Source of the DNA: Candidatus Hodarchaeota archaeon
GTDB lineage: Archaea > Asgardarchaeota > Heimdallarchaeia > Hodarchaeales > Hodarchaeaceae
Assembly: GCA_016840285.1 (NCBI GenBank)
Contig: JAEOSR010000053.1
Span: forward strand, 1-19,665
Length of the DNA stretch: 19,665 nt
Direction: 5' to 3'
The notes under the pieces were generated by a model. The model did no database searches. It was not told where the DNA came from and saw only the letters and a program-made list of their open reading frames with translations. The position numbers and the translations under genes are program-made. This document shows positions 7,762 to 14,846 of the stretch, one piece after another; position 1 is the first letter of the stretch; the number at the start of each line of letters is the position of its first letter.

Positions 7762-8654
7762 CGTTCTTCACGTTTCACAATAGTATCGTGACAAATTGTT
7801 TCCGCATGTATTTGAGTGCCAGGAATTTTAATATCTCCTAGATCATCGTAATCATGATAAAAAATGAAAAGAGCTTCACCAAGCATGATTTGTGATCCAA
7901 CAACCGATTTTGGTAAATGTCGAATATAATCCTGTAATCTTTTTGACCAAAGATTTGCTTTTGTCGAAAATGCAGCGGAAAATTTTACGAAATTAGAAAA
8001 ATTAGGATGTAGAATTAACTCTGAAATTAATTCCCTTCCAGCTTCATTTACTGCTTTCCTCTTATGACGATTAGATAAAACCTCAGATGTTGGAAGTGTA
8101 CCTAAATGAGCGGTGGCGACTTTCCATCCATCTGAGTTCTCAAATGGCATCGTTTCGCCAATACCAGGAGCTCCCTCTCTCAAACGAATTTCCAATCCAC
8201 CCTGGTGCAAACCAATAACATCTCCTAATCCTGATCTCGTTAATACTTCAGCACGATGAGCCATTTGGAATAGTTCTAATTCTGATAATCCTAATTCTAA
8301 GAGGTCATTTAAGGCGAAAGCTGTTCCTATTGCACCTGCAGCAGAAGCCCCATAACCAGAAGATAGAGGAACCTGAAAATTATACTTAACTCTAAGATTA
8401 GATTTTTCCTTCTGAGGAAGTAACAATTCAATAATTTTGGTAGTTATGGCTGCCTCAGTCTCATTTTTCTCCCTTCCATCAAAAAAAATCTTAACGTTAG
8501 AATGGTTTGTTAAATTTATAGTGGTTATTACCCCCCTATTGATAGATAATCCTGCTCCCCTTGATCCTTTTCGAAGAAGGTCTTTAGAACTATCTATAAT
8601 TTCAAAAATACCAGTTAGATGAGAAGCGACCCAATATGAAACGTCATCTGTCAA
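7758..8654 (-). CDS. Pantoate kinase (GHMP superfamily)
   Basis: Archaeal pantoate kinase (COG1829 family) phosphorylates pantoate to 4-phosphopantoate, the step before beta-alanine addition. The GHMP ATP-binding loop is PLSSGYGASAAGAIGTA at residues 96-112, and a second conserved region is RSGLGDVIGLHQGGLEIR near 140-157. The 298 residues are in the usual range. The start is TTG at 8654, the first start-like codon in this frame. It is supported by AAGGA at 8665-8661 with a six-base gap, placed right after the stop of the ketopantoate reductase gene. The ATG at 8647 is out of frame. The neighbouring phosphopantothenate synthetase supports pantoate rather than another GHMP substrate such as mevalonate or homoserine. 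Confidence 0.95.
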   Translation of the reverse strand: MTDDVSYWVASHLTGIFEIIDSSKDLLRKGSRGAGLSINRGVITTINLTNHSNVKIFFDGREKNETEAAITTKIIELLLPQKEKSNLRVKYNFQVPLSSGYGASAAGAIGTAFALNDLLELGLSELELFQMAHRAEVLTRSGLGDVIGLHQGGLEIRLREGAPGIGETMPFENSDGWKVATAHLGTLPTSEVLSNRHKRKAVNEAGRELISELILHPNFSNFVKFSAAFSTKANLWSKRLQDYIRHLPKSVVGSQIMLGEALFIFYHDYDDLGDIKIPGTQIHAETICHDTIVKREER

Positions 8655-8667
8655 TAAAATTCCTTCA

Positions 8668-9585
8668 TTATTGCGGATATCTTTCTAGATGACGAATTAA
8701 ATCAGCAATCGCTGCGTTGACTGGAGCTTTCAATCCTAAGCGTGTACTTTCTCGTACAATGAATCCATTCATGTAATCAATCTCAGTTTTACGCCCCCGC
8801 ACGATATCCTGAAGCATACTACATCTGTTGTCTTTAGTTAAATCTATTACTCTCAAAATAAAATCACGGGTTTGAGAAAAGTCCTCATCAGGTAAATTTC
8901 GTTTAGCAACTGACAATCCTTCTTCCAAGATTGCATCAAATATTTGATTGATTGAGGCTTTCTGCAAAATTTGACCATTTGGTACATGTAAGAGGGCTCC
9001 TAAGGGACAGATAGTACTGTTCGTTAGTAATTTCTGCCACATTTTTAACTCGATATTCTCAGTCTTCTTTGTACTGAACCCCGAGTCCCTCATAATACTT
9101 TGAAATCGAGGACCAAAACCATTTTCTTCCCCTGCGATAATACCAAATGATGTTTTCCCGAAAGCTACATGTTTCACTATACCAGGATGGACAAGCTCTG
9201 CTGCTTCAGTTGTTATTGCACGAAATATTGGATTTTGAGGAAAGATTTCGTGAAATACTTCCTCATTACCCATTCCATTCTGTAAAATAAAAATTGGAAC
9301 CTCTTTGGTGATTTTTCCAGTCAAACCGTTTACTACAGCCCTGTTATCATAAGCTTTAGTCGTAACGAAAATGGCATCTGGATTTACAACATCAGGTGGA
9401 AAATTCGTTGCAGCTGGAAAATGAGATAAAATTTCTTCCCGATCTTCAATAATTCGAAGCCCTTTTCTATTAATCTCAGTTACATGAGGATTACGGCCAA
9501 CAACAGCAACCTCAAATCCAGAATAGGCTATTCGGCCCGCAAAAAGAGATCCAATGCTACCAGCACCAAATACAGCAATATTCAT
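8668..9585 (-). CDS. panE: 2-dehydropantoate 2-reductase (ketopantoate reductase)
   Basis: NAD(P)H-dependent reduction of ketopantoate to pantoate. The N-terminal Rossmann motif is MNIAVFGAGSIGSLFAGRI (GxGxxG at 7-12). The catalytic region KMWQKLLTNSTICPLGALL contains the catalytic Lys185 and substrate Asn189. The conserved GRKTEIDYMNG (264-274, Glu268) closes the active site, followed by a helical domain and the GLKAPVNAAIADLI tail. The length of 305 residues is typical. Its ATG overlaps the coaBC stop (ATGA), and GTGAT lies just upstream inside coaBC. In some archaea CoA feedback inhibits this enzyme rather than pantothenate kinase. Whether that applies here cannot be seen. Confidence 0.95.
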   Translation of the reverse strand: MNIAVFGAGSIGSLFAGRIAYSGFEVAVVGRNPHVTEINRKGLRIIEDREEILSHFPAATNFPPDVVNPDAIFVTTKAYDNRAVVNGLTGKITKEVPIFILQNGMGNEEVFHEIFPQNPIFRAITTEAAELVHPGIVKHVAFGKTSFGIIAGEENGFGPRFQSIMRDSGFSTKKTENIELKMWQKLLTNSTICPLGALLHVPNGQILQKASINQIFDAILEEGLSVAKRNLPDEDFSQTRDFILRVIDLTKDNRCSMLQDIVRGRKTEIDYMNGFIVRESTRLGLKAPVNAAIADLIRHLERYPQ

Positions 9586-10832
9586 TTATCATCACTCGGA
9601 TTATTAAAATCTTCAACAACAATTTTGGCAATATGTTCTCCAATCGTTACTTTTGAGCCTTTAAGATGAATTTGATGGCCCTTAGATCGAATAATGAATA
9701 ATTCATTCGTTTTCGATACAAAACCTTTTTCTGCTTCCCCTACCCAATTTGCACAAACCATATTCAAATGGTATCTCTCTAGTAACTCTTTTCCCCTCTG
9801 AATCAGACTTTCCTCTGTAACACCAACTTCAGCTTTATAAGCAACTATATATAAATTAGGGAAAGATTTCTTAATCTCTTCTATAATCTTAATAGTAGGT
9901 ACCATATTTATGGTTAAATCTGTCTGTCTTGAAGGTATTTTACCAGGTTGATATTGAGGTTTGTAATCGGATACTGCAGCGACAGCTATTAATCCATGAT
10001 AATCATTAGATAGTTCTCTATTGATTGTTTCATACATCTCTTGTGCTGAACGAACTAATATTACAGGAACAGTTATTTTTTCTAAATCTAAGGTATTTCC
10101 CTCTCCTATAACAAGTAGAATATTTGCTCCATGTTTTTTCAAAGCCTCTGCAACATGAAGGGCTGATGAACCAGTAGAAGGATTGGAAAGAAAGCGAACA
10201 TCGTCTAAATACTCACGTGTTGCACCTCCCGTTATTAAAAATCTTTTGCCTCTTAAAAGCTCTGACGAACCTATCAACTTGAAAATTTGTCCTATTAATT
10301 CATCTAAAGAAGGAAATTTATACTTGTTCTCAATTTCTTTTGAAGTAAAAAAGTGTACATTATGTTTTTTCAAAAAAGAAATGTTTTTTTCAAGAATAGG
10401 GTTATCTAGCAAAACAGTATGGGCAGCAGGAATTATAAGTACTGGAATATTAGCCCCAAAAGCAGCTAATGCCGATAAAGTAACTGGACCATCCGCAATT
10501 CCATTAGCAAGTTTAGATATGGTATTTGCAGTAGCAGGACAAATTACACAGAGATCGACTTTATATTCAGGATGAGAAACCCATTTTACATGCTCAGAAA
10601 TTCCTGAAATTTGTGTAACTGGTTCTTTATCCATACACCACGTTAGTGCATCAATAGCTACTAAGCGTGTGGCTTCCTCGGAAAGAACGAGAATAGGATC
10701 ACCTTCATAGCGTAAAATCTCTCTCACAAGATGGGGAACTTCAATAGCTGCAATTGAACCCGTTACTCCAATTAAGATACGTTTAGATCTTAATTGCGCT
10801 CCTTTAGTTCCATATATTTCAGTTATCCCCAT
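9582..10832 (-). CDS. coaBC: Bifunctional phosphopantothenoylcysteine decarboxylase / phosphopantothenate--cysteine ligase
   Basis: Two-domain Dfp protein. The N-terminal flavoprotein domain (about 15-190) decarboxylates phosphopantothenoylcysteine, and the C-terminal domain (about 192-405) joins cysteine to phosphopantothenate using a nucleotide. Visible motifs are ILIGVTGSIAA (FMN site), GISEHVKW (probable catalytic His81), CPATANTISKLANGIAD, FLITGGATREYLDDVRFLSNPSTG and VAAVSDYKP. Some motifs diverge. The usual PAMN/PAMH is PAAH at 136-138, the bacterial-type Cys-Gly clamp is not seen between 140 and 190, and the ligase loop reads STGSSA instead of SSGKMG. Archaeal Dfp proteins are known to vary here, so function is still likely. 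It is the first gene of the operon; the ATG at 10832 follows AGGGA at 10843-10839. Confidence 0.93.
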   Translation of the reverse strand: MGITEIYGTKGAQLRSKRILIGVTGSIAAIEVPHLVREILRYEGDPILVLSEEATRLVAIDALTWCMDKEPVTQISGISEHVKWVSHPEYKVDLCVICPATANTISKLANGIADGPVTLSALAAFGANIPVLIIPAAHTVLLDNPILEKNISFLKKHNVHFFTSKEIENKYKFPSLDELIGQIFKLIGSSELLRGKRFLITGGATREYLDDVRFLSNPSTGSSALHVAEALKKHGANILLVIGEGNTLDLEKITVPVILVRSAQEMYETINRELSNDYHGLIAVAAVSDYKPQYQPGKIPSRQTDLTINMVPTIKIIEEIKKSFPNLYIVAYKAEVGVTEESLIQRGKELLERYHLNMVCANWVGEAEKGFVSKTNELFIIRSKGHQIHLKGSKVTIGEHIAKIVVEDFNNPSDDK

Positions 10833-10888
10833 TTCTATTCCCTATTCATTCATCAGCTTTCATTTCATCTGTAATTAAATTGTGATCT

Positions 10889-10903
10889 ATTCTTTTTAAG
10901 AAT
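10889..10903. repeat. Perfect 6-base inverted repeat, candidate operator upstream of coaBC
   Basis: ATTCTT-TTT-AAGAAT: six-base arms around three bases, overlapping the best TATA-like element for coaBC. A weaker one, GGGT-TAT-ACCC, follows at 10906-10916. The position suits a repressor site, but short palindromes are common in AT-rich DNA. Confidence 0.35.
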
Positions 10904-10947
10904 CAGGGTTATACCCCCTTTTTTTGTATGGTGGTGTGATTTGAGTA

Positions 10948-10958
10948 TATACAGTATA
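10948..10958. repeat. Short palindrome in the divergent region
   Basis: TATAC-A-GTATA, five-base perfect arms around one base, inside an AT-rich stretch. It could be a regulator site or a TATA-like element readable from both strands. By itself it is weak evidence. Confidence 0.3.
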
Positions 10959-11092
10959 GTCAATAAATACATTTTTTGAAAAATAAGCTTAAACACTAAA
11001 AGGAAGGAAATCTTGAGATTTAGGAGAAAATAACAAGCCTTATGAGGATTTTTTGACATCACTCCGATCAACTAAAGATTGAGATTTGAAAA

Positions 11093-11980
11093 ATGTTATT
11101 CTTCCAGATAATTGGTGATCAATACCTCTCAAGTATTATTGATGGTATATTTTTCTCCATTTTTGCTTTGGTGGTTGGGATTATCTCCTCCTCTCTAGGT
11201 ATTGGAGGAGGGTTTATTACAACCTCCTCATTAATTTTACTTGGAGTTGAGGAAAGTTATGCAATCGGAACAGTACTTTTTATGATCATTTTTACCGCAT
11301 TATCAGCGACAATTGCATATGCACGACAACCACAGAGAATAGAGTACCGTTCAGGCCTTTTAATTGCATCAACGACGGTTATCGGAGCAATAACAGGCAG
11401 TTTTACCAGCTCATATTTGGCCACTGAATCTCCTGAAGTTTTCCGAATTATTTTTGCAGTTTGTTTGTTTCCCGTAGCGATAAAGATGATTTTTTTCCCC
11501 AAAGTAAAAAAAGAAACATTAGAAGTCGAGGAGGAGATTGAACATGACGAAATTGTTTTTTTTGGATTTGAACGTCGAGAGATTTGGAGTACTTTGTTTG
11601 GATTAGTTGCAGGATTTGCTTCTGGTCTTTTAGGGATTGGAGGTGGAGTTGTGATGGTTCCGATCCTAATTCATGTAGGCAAGTTAAGTATACATAAAGC
11701 TGTTGCCACTTCTATGTTTATCATGATCGCTACAAGTATTGCAGGAGCTGCTGTAAAGATTTCTATGGGCCAGATCTATCCTGACTTAGCTTTATTTTTA
11801 ATCCTAGGAATCATAATAGGAGCTCAAATTGGGCCTAGATTAGTTAAAAAAATAGATACTAAGCTTCTTCAACAAATCTTTGGATTTATGATGATTGTTG
11901 CCTTAGTTTTTATTGCAGTAGATAGAACCCAAATTATTTCTTTTCTTCAAGGAATATTAGGGATATTTTTCTATTTTTGA
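11093..11980 (+). CDS. TauE/SafE-family membrane permease (295 aa)
   Basis: Integral membrane protein of the TauE/SafE family (COG0730), whose members are proposed to export sulfite, sulfoacetate or other small anions; the substrate here is not determinable. It has the family's internal duplication: a first half with ISSSLGIGGGFITTSSLIL (31-49) and a second half with ASGLLGIGGGVVMVPILI (176-193). About eight hydrophobic segments are visible, with an acidic cytoplasmic loop at 138-160. The ATG at 11093 has only a weak upstream GAG. It is divergent from the CoA operon. A sulfur link to the cysteine-using CoA pathway is tempting but unsupported. Confidence 0.92.
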   Translation: MLFFQIIGDQYLSSIIDGIFFSIFALVVGIISSSLGIGGGFITTSSLILLGVEESYAIGTVLFMIIFTALSATIAYARQPQRIEYRSGLLIASTTVIGAITGSFTSSYLATESPEVFRIIFAVCLFPVAIKMIFFPKVKKETLEVEEEIEHDEIVFFGFERREIWSTLFGLVAGFASGLLGIGGGVVMVPILIHVGKLSIHKAVATSMFIMIATSIAGAAVKISMGQIYPDLALFLILGIIIGAQIGPRLVKKIDTKLLQQIFGFMMIVALVFIAVDRTQIISFLQGILGIFFYF

Positions 11981-11995
11981 TACTAATATATTTGA

Positions 11996-12002
11996 TTTTT
12001 TT
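11996..12002 (+). terminator. T7 tract after the permease gene
   Basis: Seven consecutive T on the plus strand, 15 bases after the permease stop and preceded by AT-rich sequence. This fits an archaeal oligo-T terminator. Confidence 0.4.
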
Positions 12003-12063
12003 GTGCAAATAAGAATATTAATATAAAGTATTAGGAAGAATAATTTGGTAGGAACAGTACTTA

Positions 12064-12174
12064 GATTTATATTTTCACCACACTAGATAAAATATGTGCA
12101 ATGATATGTGAAAGAGCTATACAATCTACCGGTGAAAAATAATTCACGTTGATAAGCCATCTGGTGCTGTAGTA
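12064..12174 (+). promoter_or_regulatory. Likely promoter region of the response regulator
   Basis: The space before the response regulator has a TATA-like TTTATATT near 12066-12073. It also has a short inverted repeat, GTGAA-AAATAA-TTCAC, at 12132-12147. GGTG at 12163-12166 lies eight bases before the ATG and is the probable ribosome site. All are assigned by eye. Confidence 0.35.
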
Positions 12175-12564
12175 ATGGAAGATTCAATTCTAGTAGTCGA
12201 TGATGAGGAGGATACCGTAGAACTTGCCAGAATGGTTCTTGAATATGAGGGATACCGTGTTTTTTCAGCTAGCAATGGAGAAGAAGCAATCCATTTTCTA
12301 GACACAAATTCTGAAAAACCAGACCTAGTTCTATTAGACGTCCTTATGCCTAAAATTAATGGCTTAGAAGTATGCAAATGGATTAAAAACGATCCAAACT
12401 TAAAGGAAATCCCTGTTTTACTTTTCACTGCAAAAGTAGGAAAAAAAGATAGGGTTGCAGGGGAAGCAGCAGGCGCAGACGCGTATATAAACAAACCTTT
12501 CAGTGCAGATGACTTATTAAACCTAATAAAGACCCACCTTGATAAATCTAAGAATCAAACTTAA
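12175..12564 (+). CDS. Stand-alone response-regulator receiver protein (129 aa)
   Basis: CheY-like receiver domain that accepts phosphate from a histidine kinase. The metal-binding acidic pair is Asp9-Asp10 in ILVVDDEED. The phosphoacceptor is Asp55 in LVLLDVLMP, the switch Thr is at 85 in LLFTAK, and the conserved Lys is at 107 in INKPF. The protein is only the receiver with a short hydrophilic tail (DKSKNQT) and has no DNA-binding or enzyme output domain. It therefore either acts by protein-protein contact or relays phosphate. No histidine kinase gene lies in the window, so its partner is elsewhere. Its stop lies three bases from the end of the convergent 108-residue gene. Confidence 0.95.
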   Translation: MEDSILVVDDEEDTVELARMVLEYEGYRVFSASNGEEAIHFLDTNSEKPDLVLLDVLMPKINGLEVCKWIKNDPNLKEIPVLLFTAKVGKKDRVAGEAAGADAYINKPFSADDLLNLIKTHLDKSKNQT

Positions 12565-12567
12565 TTA

Positions 12568-12894
12568 TTATTTTCCTTCGATCTCTTGAATAAATACAGC
12601 AGAATGGGGGAAGTATTTCACAACTTCTGAAAAAAAAATAGGGGAATAATTTACTATCCGGAAAGTAACCTCGAAAAGGACATCTTGAATAGATAGAGAA
12701 AGGTGAATATCTAAACTAGGTTGTCTTTCTTCAAGAAATCTTAATTTAACATCATATTTGTTTAATACGTGTAAGCTTTGCCAGAAATTCTCACTCGTTA
12801 CGACAAAAAGAATATTTTGTGGTGTATTTTGAATTGCAGCTATAAATTCACAATTGGTTTCCAAAATAGAGATCAATGTATCTAAGCTTGTCAC
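12568..12894 (-). CDS. Unknown protein abutting the FAH-family gene (108 aa)
   Basis: Not recognised. The sequence alternates predicted helices and strands: a helix at 3-13, a strand ILFVVTS near 28-34, a helix (FWQSLHVLNKY), strands in the middle (DIHLSLS, LFEVTFRIVNY), and a final helix plus strand. This suggests a small alpha/beta fold. There is no Cys cluster, signal peptide or membrane segment. It starts with GTG directly after the stop codon of the fumarylacetoacetate-hydrolase-family gene (TAA then GTG, no gap), with GAGGT 13 bases upstream inside that gene. Co-transcription and coupling are therefore likely. It has no overlapping gene on the other strand and ends three bases from the response regulator. 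A link to the upstream enzyme is inference from position only. Confidence 0.65.
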   Translation of the reverse strand: MTSLDTLISILETNCEFIAAIQNTPQNILFVVTSENFWQSLHVLNKYDVKLRFLEERQPSLDIHLSLSIQDVLFEVTFRIVNYSPIFFSEVVKYFPHSAVFIQEIEGK

Positions 12895-13689
12895 TTAGAT
12901 TACGCCAACCTCAAGTGTGCCAATCGACTCAATCGTTGCACGAATTTTGTCTCCTCTTTGTACTGGACCAACTCCAGCAGGAGTGCCAGTTGCTATTAAA
13001 TCACCTGGTTCTAGCGTGGTAATAGAGCTACAATAACTCAGAATTTGCTCAATATTAAAAATCATATCTTTTGTGTTTCCTTTCTGCTTGAGGGTATCAT
13101 TAACTCTTAGCTCTAATTCAAGATTCTGAGGATTGTTAATCTCATCAGATGTCACGATAACAGGACCTATTGGTGAGAATGAATCAAAACCCTTAGATGG
13201 AAACCAAGGTCGGCCTTTTTTCTTTGCTAATGCTTGGATATCTCGAGCCGTCATATCAAGCAGTATAGTATACCCAAAAACATACTCAAAGCTGTCCTCT
13301 ACGGAAATATTTTTCCCTTTTTTGGAGATAACGATTGCTAATTCTACCTCATGATCCACTTGTTGAGCTTGAGGAGGGAAAATAACATTTTCACCTGGTC
13401 CAATTAATGCAGATTTAGGTTTTAAGAAGAGATCTGGGTGTGGAGGGAGATTTTTAGGTTCAACTCCCATTTCTTTTGCATGAGCTGGATAATTTTTTGC
13501 TAAACAAATTATTTTAGATGATTGGATAGGGAGTTCAAGGGGAGGAGTACTCGTAAGCTCATCAAACTCCAAATCTTCTATGCATGTTCGATCACGGATA
13601 ATAGGGGCAATATTTCCTAAGCTGGGGTATCTCCTAACGATATCGTTTTCCCAGATTATTATCGCACCTTTATTCATTCCAATTCTCAT
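12895..13689 (-). CDS. Fumarylacetoacetate-hydrolase-family protein (264 aa)
   Basis: FAH superfamily enzyme (COG0179-like), cytoplasmic and divalent-metal dependent. Members cleave C-C bonds in acylpyruvates, isomerise 2-hydroxyhepta-2,4-dienedioate or decarboxylate oxaloacetate; which of these applies is not decided by the sequence. Hallmarks are AKNYPAHAKEMG (64-75), LFLKPKSALIGPGE (87-100) and DHEVELAIVISKKG with metal ligands Glu114 and Glu116. They continue with FGYTILLDMTARDIQ (Asp145), GRPWFPSKGFDSFSPIGP (159-176) and GDLIATGTPAGVGPV (229-243). The ATG at 13689 has AGAGGA a few bases upstream; an in-frame ATG four codons later is less likely. A TATA-like element near 13750-13740 fits a short leader. 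Confidence 0.93.
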   Translation of the reverse strand: MRIGMNKGAIIIWENDIVRRYPSLGNIAPIIRDRTCIEDLEFDELTSTPPLELPIQSSKIICLAKNYPAHAKEMGVEPKNLPPHPDLFLKPKSALIGPGENVIFPPQAQQVDHEVELAIVISKKGKNISVEDSFEYVFGYTILLDMTARDIQALAKKKGRPWFPSKGFDSFSPIGPVIVTSDEINNPQNLELELRVNDTLKQKGNTKDMIFNIEQILSYCSSITTLEPGDLIATGTPAGVGPVQRGDKIRATIESIGTLEVGVI

Positions 13690-13902
13690 AAAAATTCCTC
13701 TATCAGACTTTTTATGTTGTAAGACACGGTGGAAGATGTCAATTATACTATAGATCGTTGATATAATTATAAAAGGTTGAAAAATTCCGTTTTTAGATTT
13801 TGTAAGTCCAAACTACAATAAAAATTAAACCTTATGACCTAAAACTGAAAACTTGATGGATTAGATGAAATTCGGAAATCACACGAATCATGAGGATTAT
13901 TG
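13690..13902. promoter_or_regulatory. Divergent promoter region between the FAH-family and epimerase genes
   Basis: About 210 AT-rich bases without a credible gene. For the minus-strand gene the best TATA-like element is ATAGTATAATT near 13752-13742. For the plus-strand epimerase, ATTATAAAA near 13767-13775 or ATAAAAATTA near 13818-13827 are candidates. The epimerase ribosome site GAGGA is at 13892-13896. Confidence 0.4.
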
Positions 13903-14829
13903 ATGAAATGTTTAGTCACAGGTGGCGCAGGTTTTATTGGCAGCCATTTAATTGAACGATTATTATTGGATAACCATTCTGTGGTTTGCTTAGACAATTT
14001 TAGCACTGGAAGAGAAAAAAATCTTGATATTATCAGAACTGAAATCAAAATTATTGAGGGGGATATTCGAGATTTTGATATTATCCAAAAAGTGGTCAAG
14101 GATATTGATTATTTATTTCATTTAGCAGCTCAAATATCTGTTAACCGCTCTGTACGAGACCCACGATTCGATGCTTCAGTGAACATAGAAGGGATGATCA
14201 ATCTTTTAGAAGCGATAAAGGATACTTCGCTGAAACACTTCATATATATGTCCACAGGTGGAGCCATTTATGGTGAACCTGCATCTATCCCTGCTTCAGA
14301 AAGCACTGTTGAAATGCCAATTTCACCTTATGGTCTTAGTAAATTGGTGGGTGAAAAATATCTACACTGGTTTCACAGAGTTTATGGCCTCCCGTACACA
14401 ATCATCCGCCCTGCGAATATTTACGGGCCAAGACAAGATCCTCTTGGTGAAGCTGGAGTGATTTCTATCTTTTTAGGTAGGATAAAAAATAATGAACCCC
14501 TTGAAATATTTGGTGATGGAAAAGACACACGAGACTATGTATATGTAAAAGATATTGCTGAAATATGTATCAGCGCAATGCATTCATCCCAAATAGATAC
14601 ATTTAATGCAGGAACGGGAAATCAAACCAATTTATTAGAATTGATCAGAACTATTGAACATGTCACGAAACTCGAAGCAAATAAAAAATTCTGTGCCCCA
14701 CGACCAGGGGATGTTCAACACATCGCATTGAACTCAACAAAGGCATATAATCAATTGAGTTGGAAACCAAGCACAGATTTAACTACTGGAATACAAAAAA
14801 CTTGGGACTGGTTTTCATCGAATTATTAG
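13903..14829 (+). CDS. NAD-dependent nucleotide-sugar epimerase, UDP-glucose 4-epimerase type
   Basis: Extended short-chain dehydrogenase/reductase acting on a nucleotide sugar, probably UDP-glucose/galactose or an N-acetylated form, for glycan synthesis. Seen: the Rossmann motif LVTGGAGFIGSHL at the N-terminus, LDNFSTG (NAD ribose contact), and GDIRD. Also seen are FHLAAQISVNRS, the STGGAIYGEP active-site Ser/Thr, the catalytic YGLSK (Tyr143, Lys147), RPANIYGPRQDP, and DTRDYVYVKDIA. The C-terminus (WKPSTDLTTGIQKTWDWF) is typical. The length of 308 residues is normal. I chose ATG 13903 with GAGGA six bases upstream; TTG 13900 immediately before it is possible. Reductase or dehydratase activity on another NDP-sugar cannot be excluded. 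It converges on the next gene with a 17-base gap. Confidence 0.92.
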   Translation: MKCLVTGGAGFIGSHLIERLLLDNHSVVCLDNFSTGREKNLDIIRTEIKIIEGDIRDFDIIQKVVKDIDYLFHLAAQISVNRSVRDPRFDASVNIEGMINLLEAIKDTSLKHFIYMSTGGAIYGEPASIPASESTVEMPISPYGLSKLVGEKYLHWFHRVYGLPYTIIRPANIYGPRQDPLGEAGVISIFLGRIKNNEPLEIFGDGKDTRDYVYVKDIAEICISAMHSSQIDTFNAGTGNQTNLLELIRTIEHVTKLEANKKFCAPRPGDVQHIALNSTKAYNQLSWKPSTDLTTGIQKTWDWFSSNY

Positions 14830-14846
14830 ATGCGTTCAATTTGTCT

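Larger units (their letters stand above)
10833..11092. promoter_or_regulatory. Divergent control region between the CoA operon and the TauE-type permease
   Basis: 260 bases with no credible gene; it must contain the promoters of both divergent units. On the minus strand a TTCTTAAAAAG element near 10900-10891 is a TATA-like candidate for coaBC and would give a short leader of a few dozen bases. TATA-like AT-rich stretches for the plus strand lie near 10946-10990. Two perfect inverted repeats are listed separately. A long AT-rich frame on the minus strand (11071-10865) has no ribosome site and low-complexity content, so I do not call it. Confidence 0.5.

Noticed and set aside
10183..10575. 130-codon open frame on the plus strand inside coaBC
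   Set aside because: It is antisense to a clearly conserved enzyme gene, with no ribosome site or recognisable domain. It arises from codon structure on the other strand.
10865..11071. 68-codon minus-strand frame in the coaBC/permease divergent region
   Set aside because: It has no ribosome site and a biased AT-driven composition (Lys, Leu, Ile), and it occupies the region where promoters of both units must lie.
12207..12262. Near-repeat of GAGGATACCGT and GAGGGATACCGT in the response regulator
   Set aside because: Both copies are coding at different positions of the receiver domain and too short to suggest a duplication or mobile element.
12144..12494. 116-codon open frame antisense to the response regulator
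   Set aside because: The receiver domain on the plus strand has all its catalytic residues. The antisense product is Ser-rich with no domain pattern.
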